Origin: an uncultured Clostridia bacterium
GTDB taxonomy: Bacteria > Bacillota > Clostridia > Oscillospirales > Ruminococcaceae
DNA length: 10,419 bases
Assembly: GCA_947177695.1 (NCBI GenBank)
Contig: CAMWVO010000033.1
Span: 1-10,419, forward strand
Direction of reading: 5' to 3'
Shown here: positions 1 through 5,258 of the stretch, in pieces
How positions within the stretch are numbered: the first letter of the stretch is position 1
Layout of the letters: every line of letters begins with the position of its first letter
The notes under the pieces: model-generated
Databases searched by the model: none
What the model saw: the letters and a program-made list of their open reading frames with translations, nothing else
Told to the model about the DNA's origin: nothing
Program-made: the position numbers and the translations under genes

Positions 1-320
1 GCAGTAAGGAAAATAGTCTCAATATTAAGAGCTTTCAGCTGGCGTATGCTTTGGAGAAAGTCAACCGTATTTCTTGCAAAGCGGGAGATATCCTTGACAA
101 CGACCATTTCAAACGCCCCTTTTTGAGCGTCACACATAAGCCGTTGAAACTCGGTACGGTTCTTGATCTTTGTACCGGAAATTCCCTCGTCTGCGTAAAG
201 TCCTATAAGATTATGCCCGTTGCTTTGTGTATATTCCGTAAAAAATTTCTTCTGCGCTTCAAGGCTGTTGAGCTGATCTTCTTTATCTGTAGAAACGCGG
301 CAGTATGCGGCAATATTCAT
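1..320 (-). CDS. Serine recombinase, N-terminal part, probably a large serine recombinase; C-terminus lies outside the window
   Basis: The reverse strand encodes 106 residues from an ATG at 320, running off the left edge. They form a resolvase-type catalytic N-terminus: AAYCRVSTDKEDQ with the nucleophile Ser10, then DEGISGT near residue 45, and the KDISRFARNT block near 76-85 that carries active-site arginines. Serine recombinases cut both DNA strands through a phosphoserine link, and the large members integrate and excise mobile elements. The DEGISGT spacing and the RTEFQRLM segment fit the large, transposon-type subfamily better than short resolvases, but the zinc-ribbon and coiled-coil regions that would prove this are not visible. 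An AGAGGTGA ribosome binding site lies just upstream and a consensus promoter is at 350-378. The family is secure; the subfamily is inferred. Confidence 0.9.
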   Translation of the reverse strand, partial: MNIAAYCRVSTDKEDQLNSLEAQKKFFTEYTQSNGHNLIGLYADEGISGTKIKNRTEFQRLMCDAQKGAFEMVVVKDISRFARNTVDFLQSIRQLKALNIETIFLT

Positions 321-349
321 TTGCTCACCTCTTTATGCTGATTTAGAAA

Positions 350-378
350 ATTATAATACAGATTTACGGATTTGTCAA
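350..378 (-). promoter_or_regulatory. Sigma-A type promoter for the left-edge serine recombinase
   Basis: On the reverse strand there is a perfect -35 TTGACA (378-373), a 17-bp spacer and a perfect -10 TATAAT (355-350). Transcription would begin near 343 and give a short leader of about 20 bases to the ATG at 320. A full-consensus promoter on a recombinase gene suggests either strong constitutive expression or repression by a factor not seen here. Confidence 0.8.
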
Positions 379-599
379 GTTAAATAAAAGAGGAATTTAG
401 GGCAATCTATCTTTTTTATTACGTTCCAATTATTCCATATCTAAATGTGCGAGGTTATTTATAAAACAATACTTGTTTTGCTATTTTGTGAAATAGTGTC
501 GGCTTTAGTTAGTGAAGTTATATATTATTTTTTTGAGATACAGCATTTATATCTGTGTTGAGGAATATACTTTACTATGGCGGAAAGGGAGCTGATGTT
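379..599. other. Intergenic region without a supported gene
   Basis: This AT-rich gap separates the divergent recombinase gene and the 58-residue ORF. I see no RNA gene, repeat or convincing forward promoter. Several TA-rich stretches, such as the one near 520-530, could act as a -10 element, but none has a good -35 at the right distance. Confidence 0.5.
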
Positions 600-776
600 A
601 TGCGGCAGAAAGAGCTTGTGTTCAGGTTTCACAATCCTAACTCTGAAAAAGCTACATACAACGCACTTGCAAAGATATTTACGGAAATAGGCTGCCGGAA
701 GCTCAAAAAGGCTATTTCCGACAACCAAAAGGAAAAGGATAAAAGCAATATGGATAATGAGCAAGCTTTCATCTGA
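600..776 (+). CDS. Small conserved-looking protein of mobile elements, function unknown (58 aa)
   Basis: The ATG at 600 has an AAGGGAG ribosome binding site eight bases upstream. This is better than the in-frame codon at 555, which has no such site, so the product is 58 residues. It starts MRQKELVFRFHNPNSEKATYN and continues as a predicted helix with a charged, lysine-rich tail. From memory, short proteins with an 'F-R-hydrophobic-HNPN' start followed by a helix like ALAKIFTEIGCRKLKKAI recur beside serine recombinase genes in clostridial mobile elements; I know of no assigned function. It is transcribed away from the recombinase at the left edge and is closed by the terminator at 805-848. No metal-binding or catalytic motif is evident. 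Confidence 0.7.
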   Translation: MRQKELVFRFHNPNSEKATYNALAKIFTEIGCRKLKKAISDNQKEKDKSNMDNEQAFI

Positions 777-804
777 AAATGTAAGATAAAAAATTATATT
801 GTTT

Positions 805-848
805 AAAGGCGGTACCGACATTTATGTAGGTCTGCCTTTATTTTTTTG
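805..848 (+). terminator. Rho-independent terminator after the 58-aa gene
   Basis: AAAGGCGG at 805-812 pairs with the region ending TCTGCCTTT at 839, allowing one G-T pair and one bulged T. The stem is about 11 bp and is followed directly by a run of Ts (840-847). Confidence 0.75.
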
Positions 849-882
849 TATGGTATGGTGATCGGGTAAAAGTTATTTATCT

Positions 883-1224
883 TTATTTTTCTGAAATATG
901 AATAATTTTCATCAATGTTGTCAGGATATCTTCCGTGTAGGGAAGGTATTTTTCGTCAATGCCGGAAATAATTCGTTCAATTTTATTGGTGTTGTATGTC
1001 TGCTCATCTGTTTTTCCCATAAGAATGTAGTCAGATGATACCGAAAGAAGCTTGCAAAGTCGTATCAGTGTTGAGAAAGACATTCCTCTGTTTCCAAGTT
1101 CGATATCTGTTGCAAAACGTTCGGATATATCAAGAGCTTCGGCAAATTGCTCCCGTGTGTATCCCATAAGCGTGCGCTGTTCGCGTACTCGCTGTCCTAT
1201 TTCGAGATTTAGCGTATTCTTCAA
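883..1224 (-). CDS. XRE-family (Cro/CI-type) transcriptional regulator, likely repressor of the divergent operon
   Basis: The product is about 113 residues with a single N-terminal helix-turn-helix domain: IGQRVREQRTLMGYTREQFA, then ALDISERFATDIELGNRGMS and STLIRLCKLLSVSSDYILMG (about residues 8-70), the standard HTH_3 layout. A C-terminal helical tail may dimerise or sense a signal. I chose the TTG at 1224: the strong AGAGGTGAT ribosome binding site (1238-1230) leaves eight bases between GAGG and this codon. The same site overlaps the ATG at 1230, which is therefore too close, and the ATG at 1254 has no site. The gene is divergent from the four-gene operon at 1454, with repeated operator-like sites between them, so I infer that it autoregulates and represses the operon. 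The inducing signal is unknown. Confidence 0.88.
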   Translation of the reverse strand: MKNTLNLEIGQRVREQRTLMGYTREQFAEALDISERFATDIELGNRGMSFSTLIRLCKLLSVSSDYILMGKTDEQTYNTNKIERIISGIDEKYLPYTEDILTTLMKIIHISEK

Positions 1225-1252
1225 ATTCATCACCTCTAAATGTAATTTTAAC

Positions 1253-1334
1253 ATACGCTGATAGCTCCTAATAATACGCTGATTCTGAAAAAATTATAGG
1301 AGCTATCAGCGATAATATGCGCTAATAGCTCTTG
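1253..1334. promoter_or_regulatory. Repeated operator sites between the XRE gene and the operon
   Basis: CGCTGATAGCTCCTA at 1256-1270 is repeated exactly as its reverse complement at 1297-1311, making a 15-bp perfect inverted repeat with a 26-bp spacer. A third, near-identical copy (CGCTAATAGCTCTTG) lies at 1320-1334 and runs into the -35 of the operon promoter. A shorter copy, ATACGCTGAT, occurs at 1253-1262 and again at 1274-1283, 21 bp (two helical turns) apart. These positions fit binding by the XRE protein that shuts off the forward promoter. The 1297-1311 copy also touches a possible reverse -10 for the repressor gene (TATAAT on the reverse strand, 1298-1293), though that has a poor -35. 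Confidence 0.75.
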
Positions 1335-1360
1335 ACATTATTATTCTAATAGTGTATAAT
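1332..1360 (+). promoter_or_regulatory. Consensus promoter of the HNH/YkgJ/Gly-zipper/TerB operon
   Basis: TTGACA (1332-1337), a 17-bp spacer and TATAAT (1355-1360) match the sigma-A consensus exactly. The expected start is near 1367. The -35 overlaps the third operator-like repeat, so this looks like a strong promoter held off by a repressor. Confidence 0.85.
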
Positions 1361-1368
1361 CTGATTAT

Positions 1369-1500
1369 ATGAGAAACAAATTCTGCAAAAACAGCCTATT
1401 TATGATGAAAAGCTGCGAAAGGGACAATAAAATTGATATGGAGGAACAAGGTAATGGTAAACAGCTATGCAGCAAACGTAGGGAAAAATTATACTCCTGA
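1369..1500 (+). CDS. Possible 43-aa leader ORF at the start of the operon transcript
   Basis: An ATG at 1369 opens a 43-codon frame ending with TGA at 1498-1500, overlapping the first 47 bases of the next gene in a different frame. The product is basic and cysteine-containing (starts MRNKFCKNSLFMMKSCERDN). With the -10 ending at 1360, transcription would begin only about two bases before this ATG, so it would be read as a nearly leaderless message; no ribosome binding site is present. It may be a leader peptide or a chance frame. Evidence is weak. Confidence 0.25.
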   Translation: MRNKFCKNSLFMMKSCERDNKIDMEEQGNGKQLCSKRREKLYS

Positions 1501-3040
1501 CCCTAATGAAAACATTTTTGACAGCATATTCAGAGAATATGAGCATGTTATTTTTGAAAGTATTATATCCTCGTTTGGTCTTGATTTTATTGTTAAGGAC
1601 AGGCACGGTGGAGATGTTGATACAATTAATAATGTGCGGAAGATCGGCAGTGATCCGGACATGATATATAAAAACAAAGATAATGAAAATGCCTATAATA
1701 ATCGTGGTGATTATAATTCCTATGATTATCACGACGGAAATAAACAATATCGTCAAAAAAAGGCAGATACGCGAAAAAATGCAGAAAACGGTGTTATAAC
1801 TGACGAATATACAGGAAAAGATATAGCTTTTTCTAAAGCAGCGCCTGGGGACTCGAAAGCCTCTTTAGACCATGTTAAAGCTGCAAAGGTAATTCATGAT
1901 GACAGGGGAAGGGTATTAGCAGAGCTTAGCGGTACTGATTTAGCCAATTCACCGGAAAATTTGAAATTTACAAATTTGTCTCTTAACGAATCTATCAATA
2001 CTACCGAAATTCCGGAGTACATAGAGAAACATCCAGATTTGCCGGAAGAAACCAAAAAGAATATGATGGATGCTTATAATACAGCTAAATCATCTTATGA
2101 AAATAAACTTGCAAGAGCTTACTATACAAGTCCTAAATTTATTAAAGATTCAGCGACTGCGGCAGGAAAACTTGGTGTTCAAATGGGATTAAGACAAGTT
2201 CTCGGTTTCTTTTTTGCAAATGTTTGGTGTGCTATCAGAGATGAATTTGAAAAAGCTGAATTAGAGTGGAACTTGAACCTTGATTTAGGTGATTTTTTTA
2301 AGGCCATTGCTAATGGAGCCAAGCGAGGATTTGAAGAAACAATGTCTGTTGAGAGCCTTAGAAAATTTATTGACGGCGGAATTGCCGGAGTCCTTTCAAG
2401 CATAACAACTACCATATGCAACATATTTTTTACGACAGCCAAAAATGTTGTAAAAATAATTCGTCAGAGTTATGCTTCAATTGTTCAGGCTGCGAAAGTT
2501 TTGCTTATTAACCCTGACGGGTATCTTTTTGGAGATCGTATGCTGGCAGTTACGAAAATAATTGCGACAGGGGCAAGTATTGTTGTGGGAAGCATGGTCA
2601 GCATTGCTTTGGAGGGAACGGCTTTAGGACAAATTCCGGTAATAGGAGATATTGTTCAAACGTTTATTGGTTCACTTGTTACGGGAATTATGAGCTGTAC
2701 GTTGCTTCTTTTCTTGGATAGAAGCAAAACCGTACAAAATCTTGTTGGTTTTTTGAACAGCCTTGATAATGGTGTTGATAAGGAATTGGCATATATTAAG
2801 CAGCAAACCGAGTTCTTTGAAAATTATGCAGCAAAATTAATGGATATAGACATTGACAAATTTCAGACAGAAGTATCGGTATACTCTGACTTTACAAATG
2901 AATTGCTTAAATGCGATAATGATGAAAGTCTTAACCGTATTTTAAGAAGTATGACAGAAAAGCTTGGTATAAAGATTCCTTGGACAGGGGATTTCGATGA
3001 ATTTATGGGCAACCGAAACAACACGTTGGTATTTGAATAA
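1454..3040 (+). CDS. HNH-nuclease-like protein with C-terminal membrane helices (528 aa)
   Basis: The start is the ATG at 1454, nine bases after GGAGG; a TTG at 1433 is less likely. Residues about 1-110 are polar, rich in Asn, Asp and Tyr. Residues about 114-180 look like an HNH/treble-clef nuclease: DEYTGKDI, then SLDHVKAAKVIHDD (Asp139-His140 as the metal/catalytic pair), LANSPENLKFTNLSLNESI (Asn169, Asn174, Asn178). No flanking zinc cysteines are seen. Beyond 240 come hydrophobic segments at roughly 241-259, 306-327, 363-386 and 394-421, two or more likely to cross the membrane or enter it, then a soluble helical tail. It is the first gene of the operon and overlaps the next by one base (TAATG). 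A nuclease tethered to membrane segments would suit a stress or defence effector. The nuclease call is from motif only; the overall family was not recognised. Confidence 0.72.
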   Translation: MVNSYAANVGKNYTPDPNENIFDSIFREYEHVIFESIISSFGLDFIVKDRHGGDVDTINNVRKIGSDPDMIYKNKDNENAYNNRGDYNSYDYHDGNKQYRQKKADTRKNAENGVITDEYTGKDIAFSKAAPGDSKASLDHVKAAKVIHDDRGRVLAELSGTDLANSPENLKFTNLSLNESINTTEIPEYIEKHPDLPEETKKNMMDAYNTAKSSYENKLARAYYTSPKFIKDSATAAGKLGVQMGLRQVLGFFFANVWCAIRDEFEKAELEWNLNLDLGDFFKAIANGAKRGFEETMSVESLRKFIDGGIAGVLSSITTTICNIFFTTAKNVVKIIRQSYASIVQAAKVLLINPDGYLFGDRMLAVTKIIATGASIVVGSMVSIALEGTALGQIPVIGDIVQTFIGSLVTGIMSCTLLLFLDRSKTVQNLVGFLNSLDNGVDKELAYIKQQTEFFENYAAKLMDIDIDKFQTEVSVYSDFTNELLKCDNDESLNRILRSMTEKLGIKIPWTGDFDEFMGNRNNTLVFE

Positions 3041-3300
3041 TGTTTAAATGCGATATGTGCGGAGAATGCTGCCGCAATCTTGACAAATCTCCGATTTATG
3101 CGGAGCTGGATACGGGAAACGGTATATGCAGATACTTGACAGGCAATACGTGCAGTATTTATGATGACCGTCCTTTGCTGTGCCGTATAGATGAAAGCTA
3201 TGATGCTTTTTTCAAGGACATTATCACAATTGACGAATATTACAGGCTTAACTATGAGGTCTGCAATATATTGAAAAATCAAACAGGAGGTAGAAAATAA
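3040..3300 (+). CDS. YkgJ-family cysteine-cluster protein (86 aa)
   Basis: The product has the YkgJ/UPF0153 pattern: CDMCGECCRN at residues 4-13, then C30-RYL, CSIYDDRPLLCR (Cys38, Cys48) and a late Cys75. In this family the conserved cysteines are thought to bind zinc or an Fe-S cluster; the biochemical role is generally unknown. At 86 residues it is a short, core-only member. The ATG overlaps the stop of the upstream gene (TAATG) and lacks a clear ribosome binding site, so translation is probably coupled to it. It likewise overlaps the next gene by one base. Its place between a nuclease-like membrane protein and a glycine-zipper protein suggests a redox or metal-sensing, or maturation, role in this system; that is inference. 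Confidence 0.85.
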   Translation: MFKCDMCGECCRNLDKSPIYAELDTGNGICRYLTGNTCSIYDDRPLLCRIDESYDAFFKDIITIDEYYRLNYEVCNILKNQTGGRK

Positions 3301-4325
3301 TGCCATTACCATTAATTCTTGGAATTGCTGCGGGCATCGGTGCAGTAACCGGCGTCGGCAGCGGAATCCATGGCGCGGTAAAGATGAAGGACGCCAATGA
3401 TACCATGAAGCGGGCAAAGGCTCTTGCTGAAAAATGTCAGAAAAGATTTGAGGATCACAACAAATCGACGACACACGCTATGGATGAGCTTGGAAAGCTT
3501 GAACTTACCATTTTGGAAAGCTTTGAGCAGTTTTCAGACGCAATCGAAAAAATTCAAAATCGTCCAAATATGAAGGAGATTGAAATTGACGGAGTGAAAA
3601 TTCCTGAATATGATCCCGAAAAATTGAAGGACGTGTCAGTAGGTGCAGGTGTGCTTCTCGGCGGACTTGGGGGAGCAGCGGCAGGAACGGCGGGAGGATT
3701 TGCAGCTGCCGGAGCAACAACTGCTGCTGTTATGGCTTTGGGCACTGCGTCAACGGGAACAGCGATAGCGTCTCTGAGCGGAGCGGCGGCAACAAACGCA
3801 GCTTTGGCGGCGTTAGGCGGAGGTGCGATTGCAGCAGGCGGAGGCGGTATGGCTTTGGGCGCAACTATGCTTGGCGTAAGTACTGCCGGAATAGGACTGC
3901 TTGTGGGCGGAGTAATTTTTAATATTACCGGCTCAAAGCTGTCGGATAAAGCGGACGAAGCGTATCTCCAGGCGCGTCAGTCGGAAATAAAGGTTGACGG
4001 TATTTGCAAGTATTTATCCAATCTTAAAAGTTCTGCCGATGAATTCAAAGAACATCTGGAAAAAATCAACGATATTTACAGGCTTTATCTGGATAAGCTC
4101 CGCACGATAATTCAGGTCGATGGCAAAACAGATTGGAGCGCTTTTAGTTCATCTGATAAACGCGTGACGGAGAATACGATTCTTTTGGTAAGTCTGCTGT
4201 ATAAAATGTGTCAGGTGAAGCTGGTTATTAAGTCGGATAATGAAGATGAACCCAATAAGGTTAATTACCGGGATATCGATTCTGCAAAATCGGAAGCAAA
4301 TAAGGTTTATGCTAAAGCTTCTTAA
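3300..4325 (+). CDS. Glycine-zipper membrane protein with coiled-coil flanks (341 aa)
   Basis: The protein starts with a short hydrophobic Gly/Ala segment (residues about 4-25). A predicted helical stretch rich in charged residues follows (27-90). A long Gly/Ala-rich tract (about 113-208) has repeated small-xxx-small spacing and ends in the hydrophobic segment STAGIGLLVGGVIFNITG. Then comes an amphipathic, probably coiled-coil region (215-275) and a soluble tail. Glycine-zipper tracts pack helices closely in membranes and are found in channel- or pore-like proteins, so a membrane-active role is plausible; no enzymatic motif is visible. The AGGAGGT ribosome binding site is good, eight bases before ATG, and the start overlaps the YkgJ gene's stop (TAATG). 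Base composition is more GC-rich than its neighbours, largely because of glycine and alanine codons. Confidence 0.78.
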   Translation: MPLPLILGIAAGIGAVTGVGSGIHGAVKMKDANDTMKRAKALAEKCQKRFEDHNKSTTHAMDELGKLELTILESFEQFSDAIEKIQNRPNMKEIEIDGVKIPEYDPEKLKDVSVGAGVLLGGLGGAAAGTAGGFAAAGATTAAVMALGTASTGTAIASLSGAAATNAALAALGGGAIAAGGGGMALGATMLGVSTAGIGLLVGGVIFNITGSKLSDKADEAYLQARQSEIKVDGICKYLSNLKSSADEFKEHLEKINDIYRLYLDKLRTIIQVDGKTDWSAFSSSDKRVTENTILLVSLLYKMCQVKLVIKSDNEDEPNKVNYRDIDSAKSEANKVYAKAS

Positions 4326-4345
4326 AATTTGAAAGGGTGGTTTAA

Positions 4346-4750
4346 ATGTATCTTAACAAACTGTCGAATGAGCAAAAAGAACTTTTTCTCGATCTTTCCA
4401 TTCACGCGGCAAAGGCTAATAATGATTTTGCGGAGGAGGAAAAGTCATATTTAGATCAGTACTGTGCCGAAATGCAGATCAGTCCCGTTCGGTATGAAAG
4501 CAAAAACGAATTTGATCATGCTGTTGATAAGCTTATCGAGATCAGCACACAAAGCGAATTGAAAATTATTGCTCTGGAGCTTACCGCACTGATGTTGGCA
4601 GACAATAACTATGATGAACTTGAACAGAAGTTTATGTCAAAGCTGTTAAGTAAAACGGGATTAAGCAGCGGCAAACATGACAAAATGATTGAGCTTTTAC
4701 ATAGTTTAAGCGGTATATACGGTGAAATCAACGACTTGATTTTTAATTAA
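4346..4750 (+). CDS. TerB-like helical protein (134 aa)
   Basis: The product is an all-helical protein of the size of TerB domains. Two similar acidic motifs stand out: AAKANNDFAEEEKSYLDQY (about residues 21-39) and ALMLADNNYDELEQKFMSKL (about 85-104). They resemble the A-x-AD-x3-(D/S)-x2-E pattern of TerB-like proteins, in which acidic residues are thought to bind metal. TerB domains occur in tellurite-resistance-type stress systems and, from memory, in antiphage systems such as Shango, commonly near membrane-linked partners. It is the last gene of the operon, 20 bases after the glycine-zipper stop, with its own AAAGGGTGG ribosome binding site, and is followed by a strong hairpin. The fold assignment is by motif and remote; the role is inferred. 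Confidence 0.68.
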   Translation: MYLNKLSNEQKELFLDLSIHAAKANNDFAEEEKSYLDQYCAEMQISPVRYESKNEFDHAVDKLIEISTQSELKIIALELTALMLADNNYDELEQKFMSKLLSKTGLSSGKHDKMIELLHSLSGIYGEINDLIFN

Positions 4751-4760
4751 ACGGTTTAAT

Positions 4761-4802
4761 TTTTCAGCAAACAGCGCTAAGTATTGTGCTGTTTGCTGAA
4801 AA
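4761..4802. terminator. Strong hairpin closing the four-gene operon, possibly bidirectional
   Basis: TTTTCAGCAAACAGC (4761-4775) is perfectly complementary to GCTGTTTGCTGAAAA (4788-4802), a 15-bp stem with a 12-base loop. The downstream T-rich run is modest. The A/T pairs at the stem base supply U residues on either strand, so it may stop transcription from both sides. Confidence 0.75.
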
Positions 4803-4956
4803 TTTATACTTGAAGGTCCTATGTTTTTCACGTCTCTTTGTAACTGGTATGTAAACAGCGGTTATATTACAATATATTAAATGTAAGATAAAAATTTCTC
4901 AATCATATATTATATCTATGAGAAGCACAGCTTCATCAACAACAGGAGGTAGATAT

Positions 4957-5037
4957 ATGATGAAAAAAATATTAAAAGCAATCAAGCAGCTGCTTGAAGC
5001 CATCATCGGATTTTTCCGTCCGTTCGCTTTTGAGTGA
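4957..5037 (+). CDS. 26-aa amphipathic mini-peptide, possibly the first half of a frameshifted small gene
   Basis: ATG at 4957 lies seven bases after a strong AGGAGGT, so translation is likely. The 26-residue product begins MMKKILKAIKQLLEAIIGFF and has hydrophobic residues at 5, 9, 12, 16, 19/20 and 23 with lysines on the other face: a clear amphipathic helix. Such peptides include leaderless bacteriocins, type I toxins and modulins, but no family was recognised. The frame stops at TGA 5035-5037. One base over, an open frame continues through SEEISERAMRKIIG to 5149. Removing a single T from the TTTT run at 5028-5031 would join both into one protein of about 62-63 residues, so this may be a frameshifted gene, a sequencing error or a programmed shift. 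Confidence 0.55.
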   Translation: MMKKILKAIKQLLEAIIGFFRPFAFE

Positions 5038-5149
5038 GGAAATTTCTGAAAGAGCCATGAGAAAAATTATCGGCATGATGATCGTTTCCGTGGCTGAGAT
5101 CCTATGCGCAGTTATTGATTCGATCATTGAAAACTATCCAGACCCATAG
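5030..5149 (+). CDS. Second mini-ORF, or C-terminal half of the frameshifted small gene (30-39 aa)
   Basis: The +1 frame relative to the first mini-peptide reads LSEEISERAMRKIIGMMIVS and continues with a hydrophobic stretch to a TAG at 5147-5149. It has a possible TTG start at 5030 or ATG at 5057 (30 residues). Neither has a convincing ribosome binding site, which favours joining to the upstream peptide by a frameshift or translational coupling. The hydrophobic segment (IIGMMIVSVAEILCAVI) is long enough to lie in a membrane. The stop codon sits inside the stem of the terminator at 5141-5172, so the gene ends tightly at its terminator. Confidence 0.4.
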   Translation: MSEEISERAMRKIIGMMIVSVAEILCAVIDSIIENYPDP

Positions 5150-5172
5150 CGTTTGCTATGGGTCAATTTTTT
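5141..5172 (+). terminator. Rho-independent terminator after the mini-peptide gene
   Basis: GACCCATAGC (5141-5150) pairs perfectly with GCTATGGGTC (5155-5164) around a GTTT loop and is followed by AATTTTTT. This is a textbook intrinsic terminator. Confidence 0.9.
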
Positions 5173-5206
5173 AGGAGGCGGTATTTTAAAATTTAATAGC
5201 ACTTAC

Positions 5207-5242
5207 GGGCAAGTCGTTTTCGGCTTGCCCTATTTTTATTTT
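5207..5242 (+). terminator. Second hairpin, just before the amidoligase gene: terminator or attenuator
   Basis: GGGCAAGTCG (5207-5216) pairs with CGGCTTGCCC (5221-5230) around TTTT, with one G-T pair, and is followed by TATTTTTATTTT. The amidoligase ribosome binding site (GGGGAGG, 5243-5249) begins immediately after. An isolated AGGAGG at 5173-5178 lies upstream with no good start codon. The placement means transcripts must pass this hairpin to express the gene, or be processed at it, suggesting attenuation or antitermination. Confidence 0.75.
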
Positions 5243-5258
5243 GGGGAGGAACTAAAAA

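Noticed and set aside
51..341. Forward open frame of 96 codons
   Set aside because: It is the complement of the serine recombinase gene, which has the catalytic motif, ribosome binding site and promoter.
525..821. Reverse open frame of 98 codons
   Set aside because: It lies opposite the 58-residue gene, lacks a ribosome binding site and shows no recognisable motif.
1433..1453. TTG at 1433 as start of the HNH-like protein
   Set aside because: The ATG at 1454 has a GGAGG nine bases upstream; the TTG has only a weaker AAGGGA.
2863..3474. Reverse open frame of 203 codons
   Set aside because: It crosses three coding genes on the opposite strand that have good start signals and known or plausible families.
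3285..4955. Repeated AACAGGAGGTAGA before the glycine-zipper and mini-peptide genes
   Set aside because: It is a shared strong ribosome binding site, not a mobile or regulatory repeat.
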